NCBI RefSeq assembly: GCF_900103585.1
Contig: NZ_FNHV01000005.1
Span: 310,001-374,000 of the forward strand
From: Streptomyces sp. cf386
Lineage (GTDB): Bacteria; Actinomycetota; Actinomycetes; Streptomycetales; Streptomycetaceae
Direction of reading: 5' to 3'
Length of the DNA: 64,000 nucleotides
The notes beneath the pieces were generated by a model, which did not search any database, was not told the DNA's origin, and was given only the letters and a program-made list of their open reading frames with translations. A program made the translations under genes and the position numbers. Positions 44,738 to 53,511 of the stretch are shown in pieces (the first letter of the stretch is position 1; every line of letters starts with the position of its first letter).

Positions 44738-45195
44738 GGCTGCCTCCACTTCAGGACGCGGCGGGTCGCCGCCGCGGCGAGCCAGACCGCCGTGAGTGCC
44801 GCGATCAGGGTCGCGGCAAGGTAGGCCAGTCCGGTACGGGGGTGGCCGCCGTCGACCAGTCTCTGGATGTCGACGGCGTACGTGGAGAAGGTGGTGAAGC
44901 CGCCGAGCACTCCCGTGCCGAAGAAGGGGCGAACCAGGCGGTGGGCGGCCCACACGTCGGTGATGACCACCATGAACACGCCGATCACGGCACAGCCGAC
45001 CACGTTGGTCCAGAAGGTCGCCCAGGGGAAGCCGCCCTGTTGGGCCGGCCACCAAAGGGAGGCCGCGTAGCGGGCCGTGGCGCCGAGGGCTCCGCCGACG
45101 GCGACCACCGCGACGATCGGCGCCTGCGTCCGCCACGCGGGCTGCCGCGCGGTGCGGGTGGGGGCGCGGAGGTTCTCGGTGTCCGGGGCTGTCAT
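44734..45195 (-). CDS. crcB: Fluoride exporter CrcB/FluC subunit
   Basis: A 153-residue paralogue of the other CrcB, with a hydrophilic N-terminal extension of about 28 residues. [17 protein letters not shown] and [13 protein letters not shown] are the pore motifs. First gene of the operon; ATG at 45195 follows AGGAGA. Together the two CrcB proteins would form a heterodimeric fluoride channel. I did not find a fluoride riboswitch upstream. Confidence 0.94.
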   Translation of the reverse strand: MTAPDTENLRAPTRTARQPAWRTQAPIVAVVAVGGALGATARYAASLWWPAQQGGFPWATFWTNVVGCAVIGVFMVVITDVWAAHRLVRPFFGTGVLGGFTTFSTYAVDIQRLVDGGHPRTGLAYLAATLIAALTAVWLAAAATRRVLKWRQP

Positions 45196-45464
45196 GGGCG
45201 TACGTCTCCTACTCGCCGGGGCCCGGGCATGCGGGCCGCGTCGTCGCAAGTAGGGACCGTTGGCGGCAGCACTGCCGCGGTTCGGGTACGGCGGGCCCCA
45301 CCGCCGCGCCGCGAGGGTGGTCGCGGCCGGTGAACAGGGTAACTCCGGGCGTCCGGAAGGAGCACGTCGAGGCCTCGACCTGGGCACGTCCCACCGCTGC
45401 GGGTGCCCCGAGTGCGCGGCGCGGCTACCGTCGAAGAGCCCCTGCGCAGCTGAGGAAGAGGAGC

Positions 45465-45944
45465 GTGGTCGGCTTGGCCCGGAACCGTCGCCTGATCCTG
45501 AGCTCTCCGTCCGAGGTCTGGAGTCTGCTGTCCGACGGCCATCGCTACGGGGAGTGGGTCACCGGGACCCAGCAGGTCCTCGCCGCCGACCCGCACTGGC
45601 CGGATGTGGGCGCCCGGCTGCGAGTCCGTGTCGGTGTCGGCCGCCTCGCCCTGGAGGACACCTGCGTCGTCCGCATCTGCGAACCGGGGCACCGGCTGGA
45701 ACTGGAGGCGAAGGCGGAGCCCTTCGGAGCGGCCCGCATCGCCATGAGGCTGATCCCCTGGGGCGAGCACACCCTCTTCATCCTCGACTGGCACCCCCTC
45801 CGCGGCCCGGGCACCCGGATGCACGGGCTGCCCGTCGACTACGTCGTCGCGATCCGCAACGGCATGATGCTGACGAAACTGGCCCGGATCGCGGTGCGCG
45901 AGCATGACGAGTTCGGTGAGGTGGCGGGACGGGGCGCGGGCTAG
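45465..45944 (+). CDS. SRPBCC-family (polyketide cyclase-like) protein
   Basis: A 159-residue helix-grip protein: [31 protein letters not shown] at the start and a long C-terminal helix ([21 protein letters not shown]). Such proteins bind hydrophobic ligands; no enzymatic assignment is possible. GAGGAAGAGGAG precedes the GTG at 45465 very closely; TTG at 45474 would give better spacing. Divergent from the fluoride operon. Confidence 0.75.
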   Translation: MVGLARNRRLILSSPSEVWSLLSDGHRYGEWVTGTQQVLAADPHWPDVGARLRVRVGVGRLALEDTCVVRICEPGHRLELEAKAEPFGAARIAMRLIPWGEHTLFILDWHPLRGPGTRMHGLPVDYVVAIRNGMMLTKLARIAVREHDEFGEVAGRGAG

Positions 45945-45983
45945 GGCCTGTCCGGGAGTCGGGCCGACTGCTCCCGCCCCCGC

Positions 45984-46271
45984 CTACCAGCCCTTCTCGA
46001 ACATTCGCGCCACCTCGGCGATCCGCATCTCCTCGCGCCGGTAGTACAGGCGCCGCCGGATCCGCTTGGTGCGCAGCAGGCCGAGGTCCGTGAGGAGGCC
46101 CAGGTGGGTCTCGGCGACCTTGCGCGGCACGCCGAGTTTCGCGGCCACGGCGTCCGCGGTGACGCCGTCCTCGGCCGGGTCGCCGTGTCGCGGCTTCGGG
46201 AAGTGTGCGGCCGGGTTCTTCAGCCATTCCAGGATGTCCAGGCGCCTTACGCTGACGGGAGTCCTGAGCAT
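45984..46271 (-). CDS. Small winged-helix (ArsR-like) DNA-binding protein
   Basis: A 95-residue protein: LDILEWLKNPAAHFPKP, then VTADAVAAKLGVPRKVAETHLGLLTDLGLLRTKRIRRRLYYRREE, a winged HTH of the ArsR/helix_turn_helix type without metal-binding cysteines. The start at 46271 has GGAGGGAGG 7 nt upstream. Target unknown. Confidence 0.83.
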   Translation of the reverse strand: MLRTPVSVRRLDILEWLKNPAAHFPKPRHGDPAEDGVTADAVAAKLGVPRKVAETHLGLLTDLGLLRTKRIRRRLYYRREEMRIAEVARMFEKGW

Positions 46272-46412
46272 CTCGTGCCTCCCTCCGTGGGGCCGCGTCA
46301 TCACGCGTCCCCCCACTGTCCCGCAGTCGAAGCCGCCGTGTCCGGGACTCCGGGACCCTTGTCCGGTACCGAACGGCCGTACGACACACGGTGGTTCGTC
46401 CGGGACGCGGCG

Positions 46413-46442
46413 GGGCCCGGCCGCATGGGCACGGCCGGGCCC
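46413..46442 (-). terminator. Terminator of the GH53 gene
   Basis: GGGCCCGGCCG and CGGCCGGGCCC form an 11-bp perfect stem over an 8-nt loop, 22 nt beyond the GH53 stop on the minus strand. Confidence 0.75.
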
Positions 46443-46464
46443 TTCTGTCACTGATTCAACGAAC

Positions 46465-48033
46465 TCAGCGGTGGCTGAACCACGCCATCGACGACAGCGC
46501 CTTGTCGTCGTAGCCGAACAGCGCCTGGTTCTCCCAGCCGTTGCCGGAAGAGGCGTCGGTCGGGTCCCAGCCGTTGCCGGAGACGGCGGTCCAGGTCGCC
46601 TCCCAGTAGAAGACGCCGAGGCCGCGACCGTTCGGGACGGCCTCCACGATGCTCGTCACGTCGTTCATCCACCGGCGCTGCCCGGCCGTGTTCGCCGGGT
46701 AGCCGGAGACCAGTTCGCCGGTGGTGTTGATGATCTCCTCGTGCGAGTCCTCGCTGTCCAGCCGGAACGGGTAGGCCGTCTCGGCGACGAAGACCGGCTT
46801 GCCGTAGCGGGACGCCGCGTCGTCCAGGGTCGTCTGGAAGTCGTAGAGCGAGCCGTGCCAGTAGCCGTAGTACGACAGGCCGATCGCGTCGAACTTCACC
46901 CCGTTGGAGACGGCGCTGTCGAACCACCAGCGGGTGCCGGAGAGATCGCCGCCCTTGGCGAGGTGCAGCGCGACCGTGGTGGACGAGTTGACCGCCTTGA
47001 CCGCGTCGTAGCCCGAGTTGAGCAGGCCGGCGAGCTGCGACCAGTTGTCCGTGGAGCCCTCGGACCACAGCATGCCGCCGTTGATCTCGTTGCCCACCTG
47101 GACCATGTCGGCGGTGGTGCCTTGAGCCTTCAACGCGTTCAACACGTCGTACGTGTGGTTGTACACGTCGGTCTTCAGTTGACTGTACGAGTGCCCCGCC
47201 CAGGCGGACGGCTTGCTCTGGGCGCCGGGGTCGGCCCAGGTGTCCGAGTAGTGGAAGTCGACCAGCAGCTTCATGCCGGCCGCCTTGACGCGCTTGGCCA
47301 TGGCGAGGACGCGCGTCTTGTTGTTGTAGCCGTCGGCCGGGTTGACCCAGACCTTCAGACGCGCGTAGTTCATGCCGGCGTTCTTCAGGATGGTGACCGC
47401 GTCGCCGGTCGTGCCCGAACCGGTCTTGTAGACACCGCCCTTGGCCTCGCTCTTGACGAGGGAGGAGATGTCCGCGCCGTGGATCGATGTGCCGCCGGTG
47501 CCGGACGCGAAGGTCAGGTCGTCGACATTGATCCAGTTGCCCGCGTTCGCGTCACTGTTGATGCTGATGGTGCACTGACTGTTGGTCACATTGACCGGCA
47601 CGACGATACGGATCCAGCCGCTCGCCGAGACCGGAAGATCGGTGCGCTGCTCGGCACCGCCGCAGCCCTTCAGCGCTATGTACGCCGAGTTCTGGCCACC
47701 GCCGGAGCGGACCCAGGCGGTCAGCTTGTAGTTCCCGTTGGTCAGCCCGGACAGGTACTGGTAGGTCTCCACCTTGTAGGCGGAGGACGAGTAGTGCGTC
47801 AGGCGGTAGCTCCCGCCGTGGCCGCCGGCCTCGGTGAAGGAGGCCGAGTTCTGGCCGGCCGCCGAGTACGTGGACCAGCCGGCCGGAGTCGCGGTACCGG
47901 TGCCGTCGGACTCGAAGCCGCCGTTGGTGAGCGTGCTCGCCGCCGAGGCGGTCTGCGCGGGCAGGGCGGTGAGGGCGAGTCCGGCGGCCAGCGGTATGAG
48001 CAGAACTCGGAGGGTGCGTCTGGGATGGAACAT
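46465..48033 (-). CDS. Secreted arabinogalactan endo-beta-1,4-galactanase (GH53) with N-terminal CBM
   Basis: A 522-residue secreted enzyme. Signal peptide to about residue 32 (PAQTASAAS), a carbohydrate-binding module at about 33-170 (LTNGGFESDGTGTATPAGWSTYS; probably galactan-binding CBM61), then a GH53 catalytic domain. The acid/base Glu is in QVGNEINGGMLW and the nucleophile Glu in FVAETAYPFRL. It cuts beta-1,4-galactan to galacto-oligosaccharides that the neighbouring ABC importer and GH42 would take up and hydrolyse. Confidence 0.93.
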   Translation of the reverse strand: MFHPRRTLRVLLIPLAAGLALTALPAQTASAASTLTNGGFESDGTGTATPAGWSTYSAAGQNSASFTEAGGHGGSYRLTHYSSSAYKVETYQYLSGLTNGNYKLTAWVRSGGGQNSAYIALKGCGGAEQRTDLPVSASGWIRIVVPVNVTNSQCTISINSDANAGNWINVDDLTFASGTGGTSIHGADISSLVKSEAKGGVYKTGSGTTGDAVTILKNAGMNYARLKVWVNPADGYNNKTRVLAMAKRVKAAGMKLLVDFHYSDTWADPGAQSKPSAWAGHSYSQLKTDVYNHTYDVLNALKAQGTTADMVQVGNEINGGMLWSEGSTDNWSQLAGLLNSGYDAVKAVNSSTTVALHLAKGGDLSGTRWWFDSAVSNGVKFDAIGLSYYGYWHGSLYDFQTTLDDAASRYGKPVFVAETAYPFRLDSEDSHEEIINTTGELVSGYPANTAGQRRWMNDVTSIVEAVPNGRGLGVFYWEATWTAVSGNGWDPTDASSGNGWENQALFGYDDKALSSMAWFSHR

Positions 48034-48096
48034 CGTCGTCCGTCGTCCCTTCGACGTGGGGTTGGGGGTACCCCTCGCCAGGAAGGTCGGCGAGGG

Positions 48097-48115
48097 CCTC
48101 ACCACAGTGGTGAGG
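48097..48115. repeat. 19-bp palindrome between GH42 and GH53
   Basis: CCTCACCAC-A-GTGGTGAGG is a perfect inverted repeat (9-bp arms, one central base), 64 nt before the GH53 start. It could be an operator for GH53 or part of a terminator with the adjacent long stem. Confidence 0.55.
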
Positions 48116-48117
48116 AG

Positions 48118-48157
48118 CCCCTCCGCCCGCGGCTCGCGGCACGCGCGGGCGGAGGGG
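48118..48157 (-). terminator. Terminator after the GH42 gene
   Basis: A 14-bp perfect stem (48118-48131 with 48144-48157) over a 12-nt loop, starting 8 nt past the GH42 stop. It separates GH42 from GH53, so GH53 probably has its own promoter. Confidence 0.75.
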
Positions 48158-48164
48158 AGTCGGC

Positions 48165-50186
48165 TCAGCCGTCGAGTCGTACGACCCGGACGGCTCCCGC
48201 GGGCACTTCGAGGCAGCCCGCGGCGCGTTCACCGGTCAGCAGTTCGGTGCCGGGCGCCTCCAGCGGCACCTTGGCGTCCGACGCGGTGTGGTTGACGGCG
48301 AACAGATAGCTGCCCGACTCGCCGGCGCGGCGGACGACCTCGACGTCGCGGGGCAGGTCGACACGCGGGGCGACCTGCGCGTCCTCGATCGCCCAGCCCA
48401 GCAGCGCGTCGAGTCCCTCGGCGCCCAGACGGGTGGAGACATACCAGGCGGTCCCCTCGCCGAGCCGGTGCCGGGTGACGGCCGGATGGCCGGCGGTCAG
48501 GCCGTCGGTGTACGTCCAGACGGTCTCGGCGCCGCGCGGGACGACGAACTCGCTCCACACGTCGCCGCTGAGCTCGGAGCCGTCGGGGCCGGTGATCCGC
48601 ACCAGCTGGTCCTGGAGCAGCGGCGAGAACTCCTCGATCGTCAGACCGAGGACGTCCCGCAGCGGTCCGGGGTAGGAGCCCTCGTGCACGGCGTCGTGCT
48701 CGTCGACGATGCCGGAGAAGTACGACACGACGAGCGTGCCGCCGCTCTCGACGTACCGGCGCAGATTGCGGCCGGCCGCCTCCGTCATCAGGTACAGCGC
48801 GGGTACGACGACAAGAGGATAGGGCGACAAGTCGGCTTCCGGATGCGCGAAGTCGACCGTGAGGTGGCGGTCGTAGAGCACTTCGTAGAAGGCGTCGGCG
48901 CGCTCACGCGGGTCATGGTCCTCGCTGGGGCGCCAGTCGAGGTTCTGCGCCCACCAGGAGTGCCAGTCCCACAGCATCGCCACGTCGGCCTGCGTGCGGG
49001 TGCCGCGCACACTGCTCAACGAGTCGAGGGCGGCGCCGAGTTCGACCACCTCGCGCCACACGCGCGTGTCCGTGCCGCCGTGCGGGAGCATCGCCGAGTG
49101 GAACTTCTCGGCGCCGCGCCGGGACTGCCGCCACTGGAAGAACATGGCGCCCTCGGAGCCGCGCGCCACATGGGCGAGGGAGTTGCGGGCCATCTGGCCC
49201 GGGGCCTTGGCGGGGTTGCGGGGCTGCCAGTTGACGCCCGAGGTGGAGTGCTCCAGGAGGATCCACGGGGCGCCGCCCGCCACCGAGCGGGTGAGGTCGG
49301 CGGCCATCGCGAGGTTGACGTGGGTGCGGCGGCCGTCGGTGATCAGGTAGTGGTCGTTGGTGACGATGTCGACCTCGCGGCCCCAGGCCCAGTAGTCGAC
49401 GGAGTCGCACTGGCTGAGGGCGGTCATGAAGTTCGTCGTGACGGGGACGCCCGGCGAGAGGCGGTGCAGGATGTCCCGCTCCATCACGAAGTTCTCGCGC
49501 ATGGTGGCGTCGGCGAACCGCTTGTAGTCCAGCGCCTGGGCCGGGTTGACGGAAGTGGGCGTCAGGCGCGGCGGGTTGATCTGCCCGAGATCGCTGTAGC
49601 GCTGGCCCCAGAAGGCGGTGCCCCAGGCCTCGTTGACCGCGTCGACGGTCTCGTACGTCGACTCCAGCCAGCGGCGGAAGTGTGCGGCGCAGGAGTCGCA
49701 GTAGCAGGCCGAGACGGGGACGCCGTACTCGTTGTGCACGTGCCACATCGCCAGCGCCGGGTGGTCGCCGTAGCGTTCGGCGAGCTTGGTGGTGATGGTC
49801 GCTGCGGCGGCCCGGTAGTCGGCGTTGCTGTGGCAGATCGCGGCGCGGGAGCCGAACTCGTGGCGCACACCCTCCGCCGTCACGGGCAGGGCCTCGGGGT
49901 GGGCGCGGTAGAACCACACCGGCGGGCACACCGTGGGCGTGCCGAGGTCGACGCGGATGCCGTTGTCGTGGAGCAGGGCGAACAGGCGGTCCAGCCAGCC
50001 GAAGTCGTATTCCCCGGGTGAGGGCTCCAGCAGGGCCCAGGAGAAGATCCCGACACTCACCATCGTGACGCCGGCCTCCCGCATGAGCCGGACGTCCTCC
50101 TGCCAGACGCTTTCCGGCCACTGCTCGGGGTTGTAGTCCCCACCGAAGGCGAGCCTGGTGAGGCCCCTGGGGGTGGTCTCCGGCAT
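48165..50186 (-). CDS. Beta-galactosidase (GH42)
   Basis: A 673-residue GH42 enzyme: N-terminal catalytic barrel starting FGGDYNPEQWPESVW, acid/base E153 (WHVHNEYG), nucleophile E312 (LLEHSTSGVNW), zinc-site cysteines C118, C161, C163, C166, then the trimerisation domain and a small C-terminal beta domain. No signal peptide, so it splits imported galacto-oligosaccharides in the cytoplasm. GGGAG precedes the ATG. Divergent from the transporter operon. Confidence 0.95.
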   Translation of the reverse strand: MPETTPRGLTRLAFGGDYNPEQWPESVWQEDVRLMREAGVTMVSVGIFSWALLEPSPGEYDFGWLDRLFALLHDNGIRVDLGTPTVCPPVWFYRAHPEALPVTAEGVRHEFGSRAAICHSNADYRAAAATITTKLAERYGDHPALAMWHVHNEYGVPVSACYCDSCAAHFRRWLESTYETVDAVNEAWGTAFWGQRYSDLGQINPPRLTPTSVNPAQALDYKRFADATMRENFVMERDILHRLSPGVPVTTNFMTALSQCDSVDYWAWGREVDIVTNDHYLITDGRRTHVNLAMAADLTRSVAGGAPWILLEHSTSGVNWQPRNPAKAPGQMARNSLAHVARGSEGAMFFQWRQSRRGAEKFHSAMLPHGGTDTRVWREVVELGAALDSLSSVRGTRTQADVAMLWDWHSWWAQNLDWRPSEDHDPRERADAFYEVLYDRHLTVDFAHPEADLSPYPLVVVPALYLMTEAAGRNLRRYVESGGTLVVSYFSGIVDEHDAVHEGSYPGPLRDVLGLTIEEFSPLLQDQLVRITGPDGSELSGDVWSEFVVPRGAETVWTYTDGLTAGHPAVTRHRLGEGTAWYVSTRLGAEGLDALLGWAIEDAQVAPRVDLPRDVEVVRRAGESGSYLFAVNHTASDAKVPLEAPGTELLTGERAAGCLEVPAGAVRVVRLDG

Positions 50187-50273
50187 GGATCTCTCCCGTT
50201 TAATCGATCATTTGGGAACGTGCACACACCCGATCAGCGGTGCGAGCCCAACATAACCGCACAGCAACAACCA

Positions 50274-50302
50274 TTGACAAGTGTCCGGGATGTTTCTCTA
50301 CT
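50274..50302 (+). promoter_or_regulatory. Promoter of the sugar ABC operon
   Basis: TTGACA (50274-50279), a 17-nt spacer, and TCTACT (50297-50302) form a good housekeeping-sigma promoter 68 nt upstream of the binding-protein gene. The -10 runs into the operator at 50301-50316, so repressor binding would block initiation. Confidence 0.7.
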
Positions 50303-50316
50303 GTGAACGCTCACAG
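50301..50316 (+). promoter_or_regulatory. LacI-type operator
   Basis: CTGTGAACGCTCACAG, with symmetric arms CTGTGA/TCACAG and the central CG dinucleotide typical of LacI/GalR-family sites; it closely resembles an idealised lac operator. It overlaps the -10 region. The LacI regulator at the end of the operon is the expected ligand. Confidence 0.78.
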
Positions 50317-50369
50317 AAGCATGGCAGGTCTTCGCATCAGGCGGAGACCCCAGGTCAGGGGAGAGATCC

Positions 50370-51686
50370 ATGCCCAACACGAAGCGCGTTCGCCTCGTGG
50401 CATCCACCATCGCCGTGGCCCTCGGCGCCACCGCCCTCGCCGCTTGCGGCTCCGAAGACGCGAGCGACGACGCGTCGGGGCCGGCCTCACTGACGTACTG
50501 GACGTGGACGCCCGGCATGGACAAGGTCGTCGACCTGTGGAACAAGGGCCAGGGCAAGAAGGACCAGATCACGGTCACGGTGAAGAAGCAGGCGTCCGGC
50601 GACACGCTGGTCACCAAGATCCTCACCGCGCACAAGGCCGGCAAGGCCCCGGACCTGGTCCAGGCCGAGTACCAGGCACTCCCGACGCTGGTCAGCAATG
50701 ACGCGGTCGCGGACATAGCGAGCGAGGTCGGCGACACGAAGGGCAAGTTCGCCGACGGTGTGTGGCAGCAGACCACGCTGGGCACGGACGCGGTCTACGC
50801 GGTCCCGCAGGACATCGGGCCGATGATGTTCTACTACCGCGAGGACCTCTTCAAGAAGTACGGCCTGACGGTCCCGACCACCTGGGAGCAGTTCGCCGAG
50901 ACCGCGCGAGCGCTGAAGAAGAAGTCCCCCGACACGGACCTCACCACCTTCTCCGCCAACGACTCCGGCCTCTTCGCGGGCCTCGCCCAGCAGGCCGGCG
51001 CCAAGTGGTGGACGACCTCAGGCGAGAAGTGGAACGTCGGCATCAATGACGCCGCCTCCCAGAAGGTCGCCAAGTTCTGGGGCGACCTCGTCAAGGAGGG
51101 CGCCATCGACAACCAGCCGATGTACACCCCGGCCTGGAACAAGGCGCTCAACACCGGCAAGCAGATCGCCTGGGTCAGCGCCGTGTGGGCGCCGGGCACG
51201 CTGACCACGGCCGCGCCCGACACCAAGGGCAAGTGGGCCATGGCCCCGCTCCCCCAGTGGTCGCAGTCGGAGAACGTCACCGGCAGCTGGGGCGGCTCCT
51301 CGACCGCCGTCACCACGGACTCCAAGCACAAGGCCGCCGCCGCGAAGTTCGCCGCCTGGCTGAACACCGACCGTGACGCCCTCAACGCGCTGGCCAAGGA
51401 GAGCGGCATCTACCCGGCCTCCACGTCGGCCCAGCTCAGCGGCGCGTTCACCACCCCGCCGGACTACTTCTCCAACCAGGCCGACTTCTACACGAAGGCC
51501 GCAGAGATCGCCGAGACCACCGCGCCGTCCGCCTGGGGCCCGAACGTGAACGTCGCCTACACGACCTTCAAGGACGCCTTCGGCAAGGCCGCCAAGGAAA
51601 AGTCGGACTTCGGCGCCGCCCTGAAGAGCATGCAGGACGACACGGTCGCCGACCTCGAGAAGCAGGGCTTCGAGGTCTCCGAGTGA
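50370..51686 (+). CDS. Sugar ABC transporter substrate-binding lipoprotein (galacto-oligosaccharide type)
   Basis: A 438-residue cluster-B binding protein. Signal with lipobox LAAC (C26) then SEDASDDASGPASLTYWTWTP; TWEQFAETARALKKK and WGGSSTAVTTDSKHKAAAAKFAAWL are family features. By context it captures galactan-derived oligosaccharides at the outer membrane surface of the cell. Overlaps the first permease gene by GTGA. Confidence 0.93.
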   Translation: MPNTKRVRLVASTIAVALGATALAACGSEDASDDASGPASLTYWTWTPGMDKVVDLWNKGQGKKDQITVTVKKQASGDTLVTKILTAHKAGKAPDLVQAEYQALPTLVSNDAVADIASEVGDTKGKFADGVWQQTTLGTDAVYAVPQDIGPMMFYYREDLFKKYGLTVPTTWEQFAETARALKKKSPDTDLTTFSANDSGLFAGLAQQAGAKWWTTSGEKWNVGINDAASQKVAKFWGDLVKEGAIDNQPMYTPAWNKALNTGKQIAWVSAVWAPGTLTTAAPDTKGKWAMAPLPQWSQSENVTGSWGGSSTAVTTDSKHKAAAAKFAAWLNTDRDALNALAKESGIYPASTSAQLSGAFTTPPDYFSNQADFYTKAAEIAETTAPSAWGPNVNVAYTTFKDAFGKAAKEKSDFGAALKSMQDDTVADLEKQGFEVSE

Positions 51687-52606
51687 CCAGCACCAGCCGG
51701 AGGGCGTACGGGGTGAAGGGGGCCCCGTACGCCTTCCTCCTCCCCGCAACGATCCTCTTCCTGCTCTTCTTCGCGCTGCCCATCGGCTACGCGGTCTGGC
51801 TCAGCTTCCACAAGGTGAAGGTCTCCGGGCTCGGGCTCGGTTCCGGCGCCCGCAAGGAGGTCTGGGCCGGTCTGGAGAACTACACGGACGCCCTCACCGA
51901 CAGCGAACTGGTCGACGGCGCGCTGCGCGTGCTCGGCTACGGCTGCATCGTGGTGCCGGTGATGCTGGGCCTCGCCCTGCTGTTCGCGCTGATGCTCGAC
52001 TCCGACAAGGTGCGCCTCGCGCCGTTCACCCGGCTCGCGATCTTCCTGCCGTACGCCATCCCAGGCGTCGTGGCCGCGCTGTTGTGGGGCTTCCTGTACC
52101 TGCCGGACGTCAGCCCCTTCTACTACGTGCTCGAAAGGCTGGGCATGCCGCAGCCGGACCTGCTCGACGGCGGTCCGCTGTACCTCGCCCTGTCGAACAT
52201 CGCGGTCTGGGGCGGTACCGGCTTCAACATGATCGTCATCTACACCTCGCTGCAGGCCATCCCGGCCGAGGTATACGAGGCGGCCAAGCTGGACGGTGCC
52301 ACTCCGCTCCAGGTCGCGCTGCGGATCAAGATCCCGATGGTGGCGCCGTCGCTGGTGCTGACCTTCTTCTTCTCGATCATCGCCACGCTCCAGGTGTTCA
52401 CCGAGCCGACCACCCTCAAGCCGCTCACCAACTCCGTGTCCACGACGTGGAGTCCGCTGATGAAGGTGTACCAGGACGCCTTCGGCAAGGGCGACATCTA
52501 CGCGGCGGCGGCGCAGGCCACGATCATCGCCCTGGCGACGCTGCTGCTCTCCTTCGGCTTCCTGCGGGCCGCGAACCGTCGTAACAAGCAGGAGGCAGCC
52601 CGATGA
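51683..52606 (+). CDS. Sugar ABC transporter permease, MalF type
   Basis: A 307-residue permease with six transmembrane segments and the EAA loop (EVYEAAKLDGATPLQVALRIKIPM), which docks the ATPase. Starts at GTG overlapping the binding-protein stop; ends overlapping the next permease by ATGA. Confidence 0.94.
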   Translation: MTSTSRRAYGVKGAPYAFLLPATILFLLFFALPIGYAVWLSFHKVKVSGLGLGSGARKEVWAGLENYTDALTDSELVDGALRVLGYGCIVVPVMLGLALLFALMLDSDKVRLAPFTRLAIFLPYAIPGVVAALLWGFLYLPDVSPFYYVLERLGMPQPDLLDGGPLYLALSNIAVWGGTGFNMIVIYTSLQAIPAEVYEAAKLDGATPLQVALRIKIPMVAPSLVLTFFFSIIATLQVFTEPTTLKPLTNSVSTTWSPLMKVYQDAFGKGDIYAAAAQATIIALATLLLSFGFLRAANRRNKQEAAR

Positions 52607-53511
52607 GTTCTCTTGCCGTCGGCAAGGCCGACACGGCCGCCGGCAGCACGTCCGGCACCGCCCAGAGCCGCCCGCCCCTGCGCCGCCGGATCGCGCTGTT
52701 CCCGACGGTCACGCTGCTGCTCGGCGCGCTCTACTGCCTGCTGCCCGTGGCCTGGGTGGTGATCGCGGCGACGAAGTCCGGCAGTGAGCTTTTCTCCACG
52801 TTCACCTTCCTGCCGGGCACGGGCTTCGCCGACAACTTCTCGGATCTGAACGCCTATCGCGACGGCGTGTACTGGCAGTGGATGGGCAACTCCGCCCTGT
52901 ACGCCGTTCTCGGCGCCCTGCTGTCGACGTGCGTGTCGGCGTTCAGCGGCTACGCCCTGGCGATGTACCGCTTCCCCGGCCGCGAGGCGATCTTCAGCGT
53001 CCTGCTGGCGGGTGTGCTGATGCCGCCGGTGATCCTGGCCATCCCGCAGTACCTGCTGCTGGCCAAGGCCGACCTCACGGACTCGTACCTCTCCGTGCTG
53101 CTGCCGCAGATCCTCTCGCCGTACGGCGTCTACCTCGCGCGGATCTACGCGGCCGCGGCCGTCCCCGCCGACGTGGTCGAGGCCGGCCGGATGGACGGGG
53201 CGAGCGAGTGGCGGATCTTCACGCGGGTCGCATTGCCGATGATGGTGCCCGGCATGGTGACGGTCTTCCTGTTCCAGTTCGTGGCGATCTGGAACAACTT
53301 CCTGCTGCCGTACATCATGCTCAGCGACGACGAGCGGTTCCCGATCACGGTCGGTCTGCAGACGCTCCTCGAACAGGGCGCCAACACGCCCGCGCTGTAC
53401 ACCCTGGTGATCACCGGTGCGTTCCTCGCGGTGATTCCGCTGGTGGCGCTCTTCCTGGTCATCCAGCGGTTCTGGAGTCTCGATCTGCTCTCCGGAGCCG
53501 TAAAGTCATGA
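52603..53511 (+). CDS. Sugar ABC transporter permease, MalG type
   Basis: A 302-residue six-helix permease; the EAA loop is VVEAGRMDGASEWRIFTRVALPM. No ATP-binding subunit is encoded in the operon, as is normal for streptomycete oligosaccharide importers that share MsiK. Its stop overlaps the LacI gene start (ATGA at 53508). Confidence 0.94.
   Translation: MSSLAVGKADTAAGSTSGTAQSRPPLRRRIALFPTVTLLLGALYCLLPVAWVVIAATKSGSELFSTFTFLPGTGFADNFSDLNAYRDGVYWQWMGNSALYAVLGALLSTCVSAFSGYALAMYRFPGREAIFSVLLAGVLMPPVILAIPQYLLLAKADLTDSYLSVLLPQILSPYGVYLARIYAAAAVPADVVEAGRMDGASEWRIFTRVALPMMVPGMVTVFLFQFVAIWNNFLLPYIMLSDDERFPITVGLQTLLEQGANTPALYTLVITGAFLAVIPLVALFLVIQRFWSLDLLSGAVKS

Noticed and set aside
45196..45330. 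Possible fluoride riboswitch upstream of the crcB operon
   Set aside because: I looked for the conserved core and pseudoknot pattern on the minus strand and saw only an ordinary GC-rich hairpin (GCGGCA-GTGC-TGCCGC).
50201..50214. Second LacI operator before GH42 around ATCGAT
   Set aside because: Symmetry is limited to six or eight bases and it does not resemble the strong site at 50301-50316.
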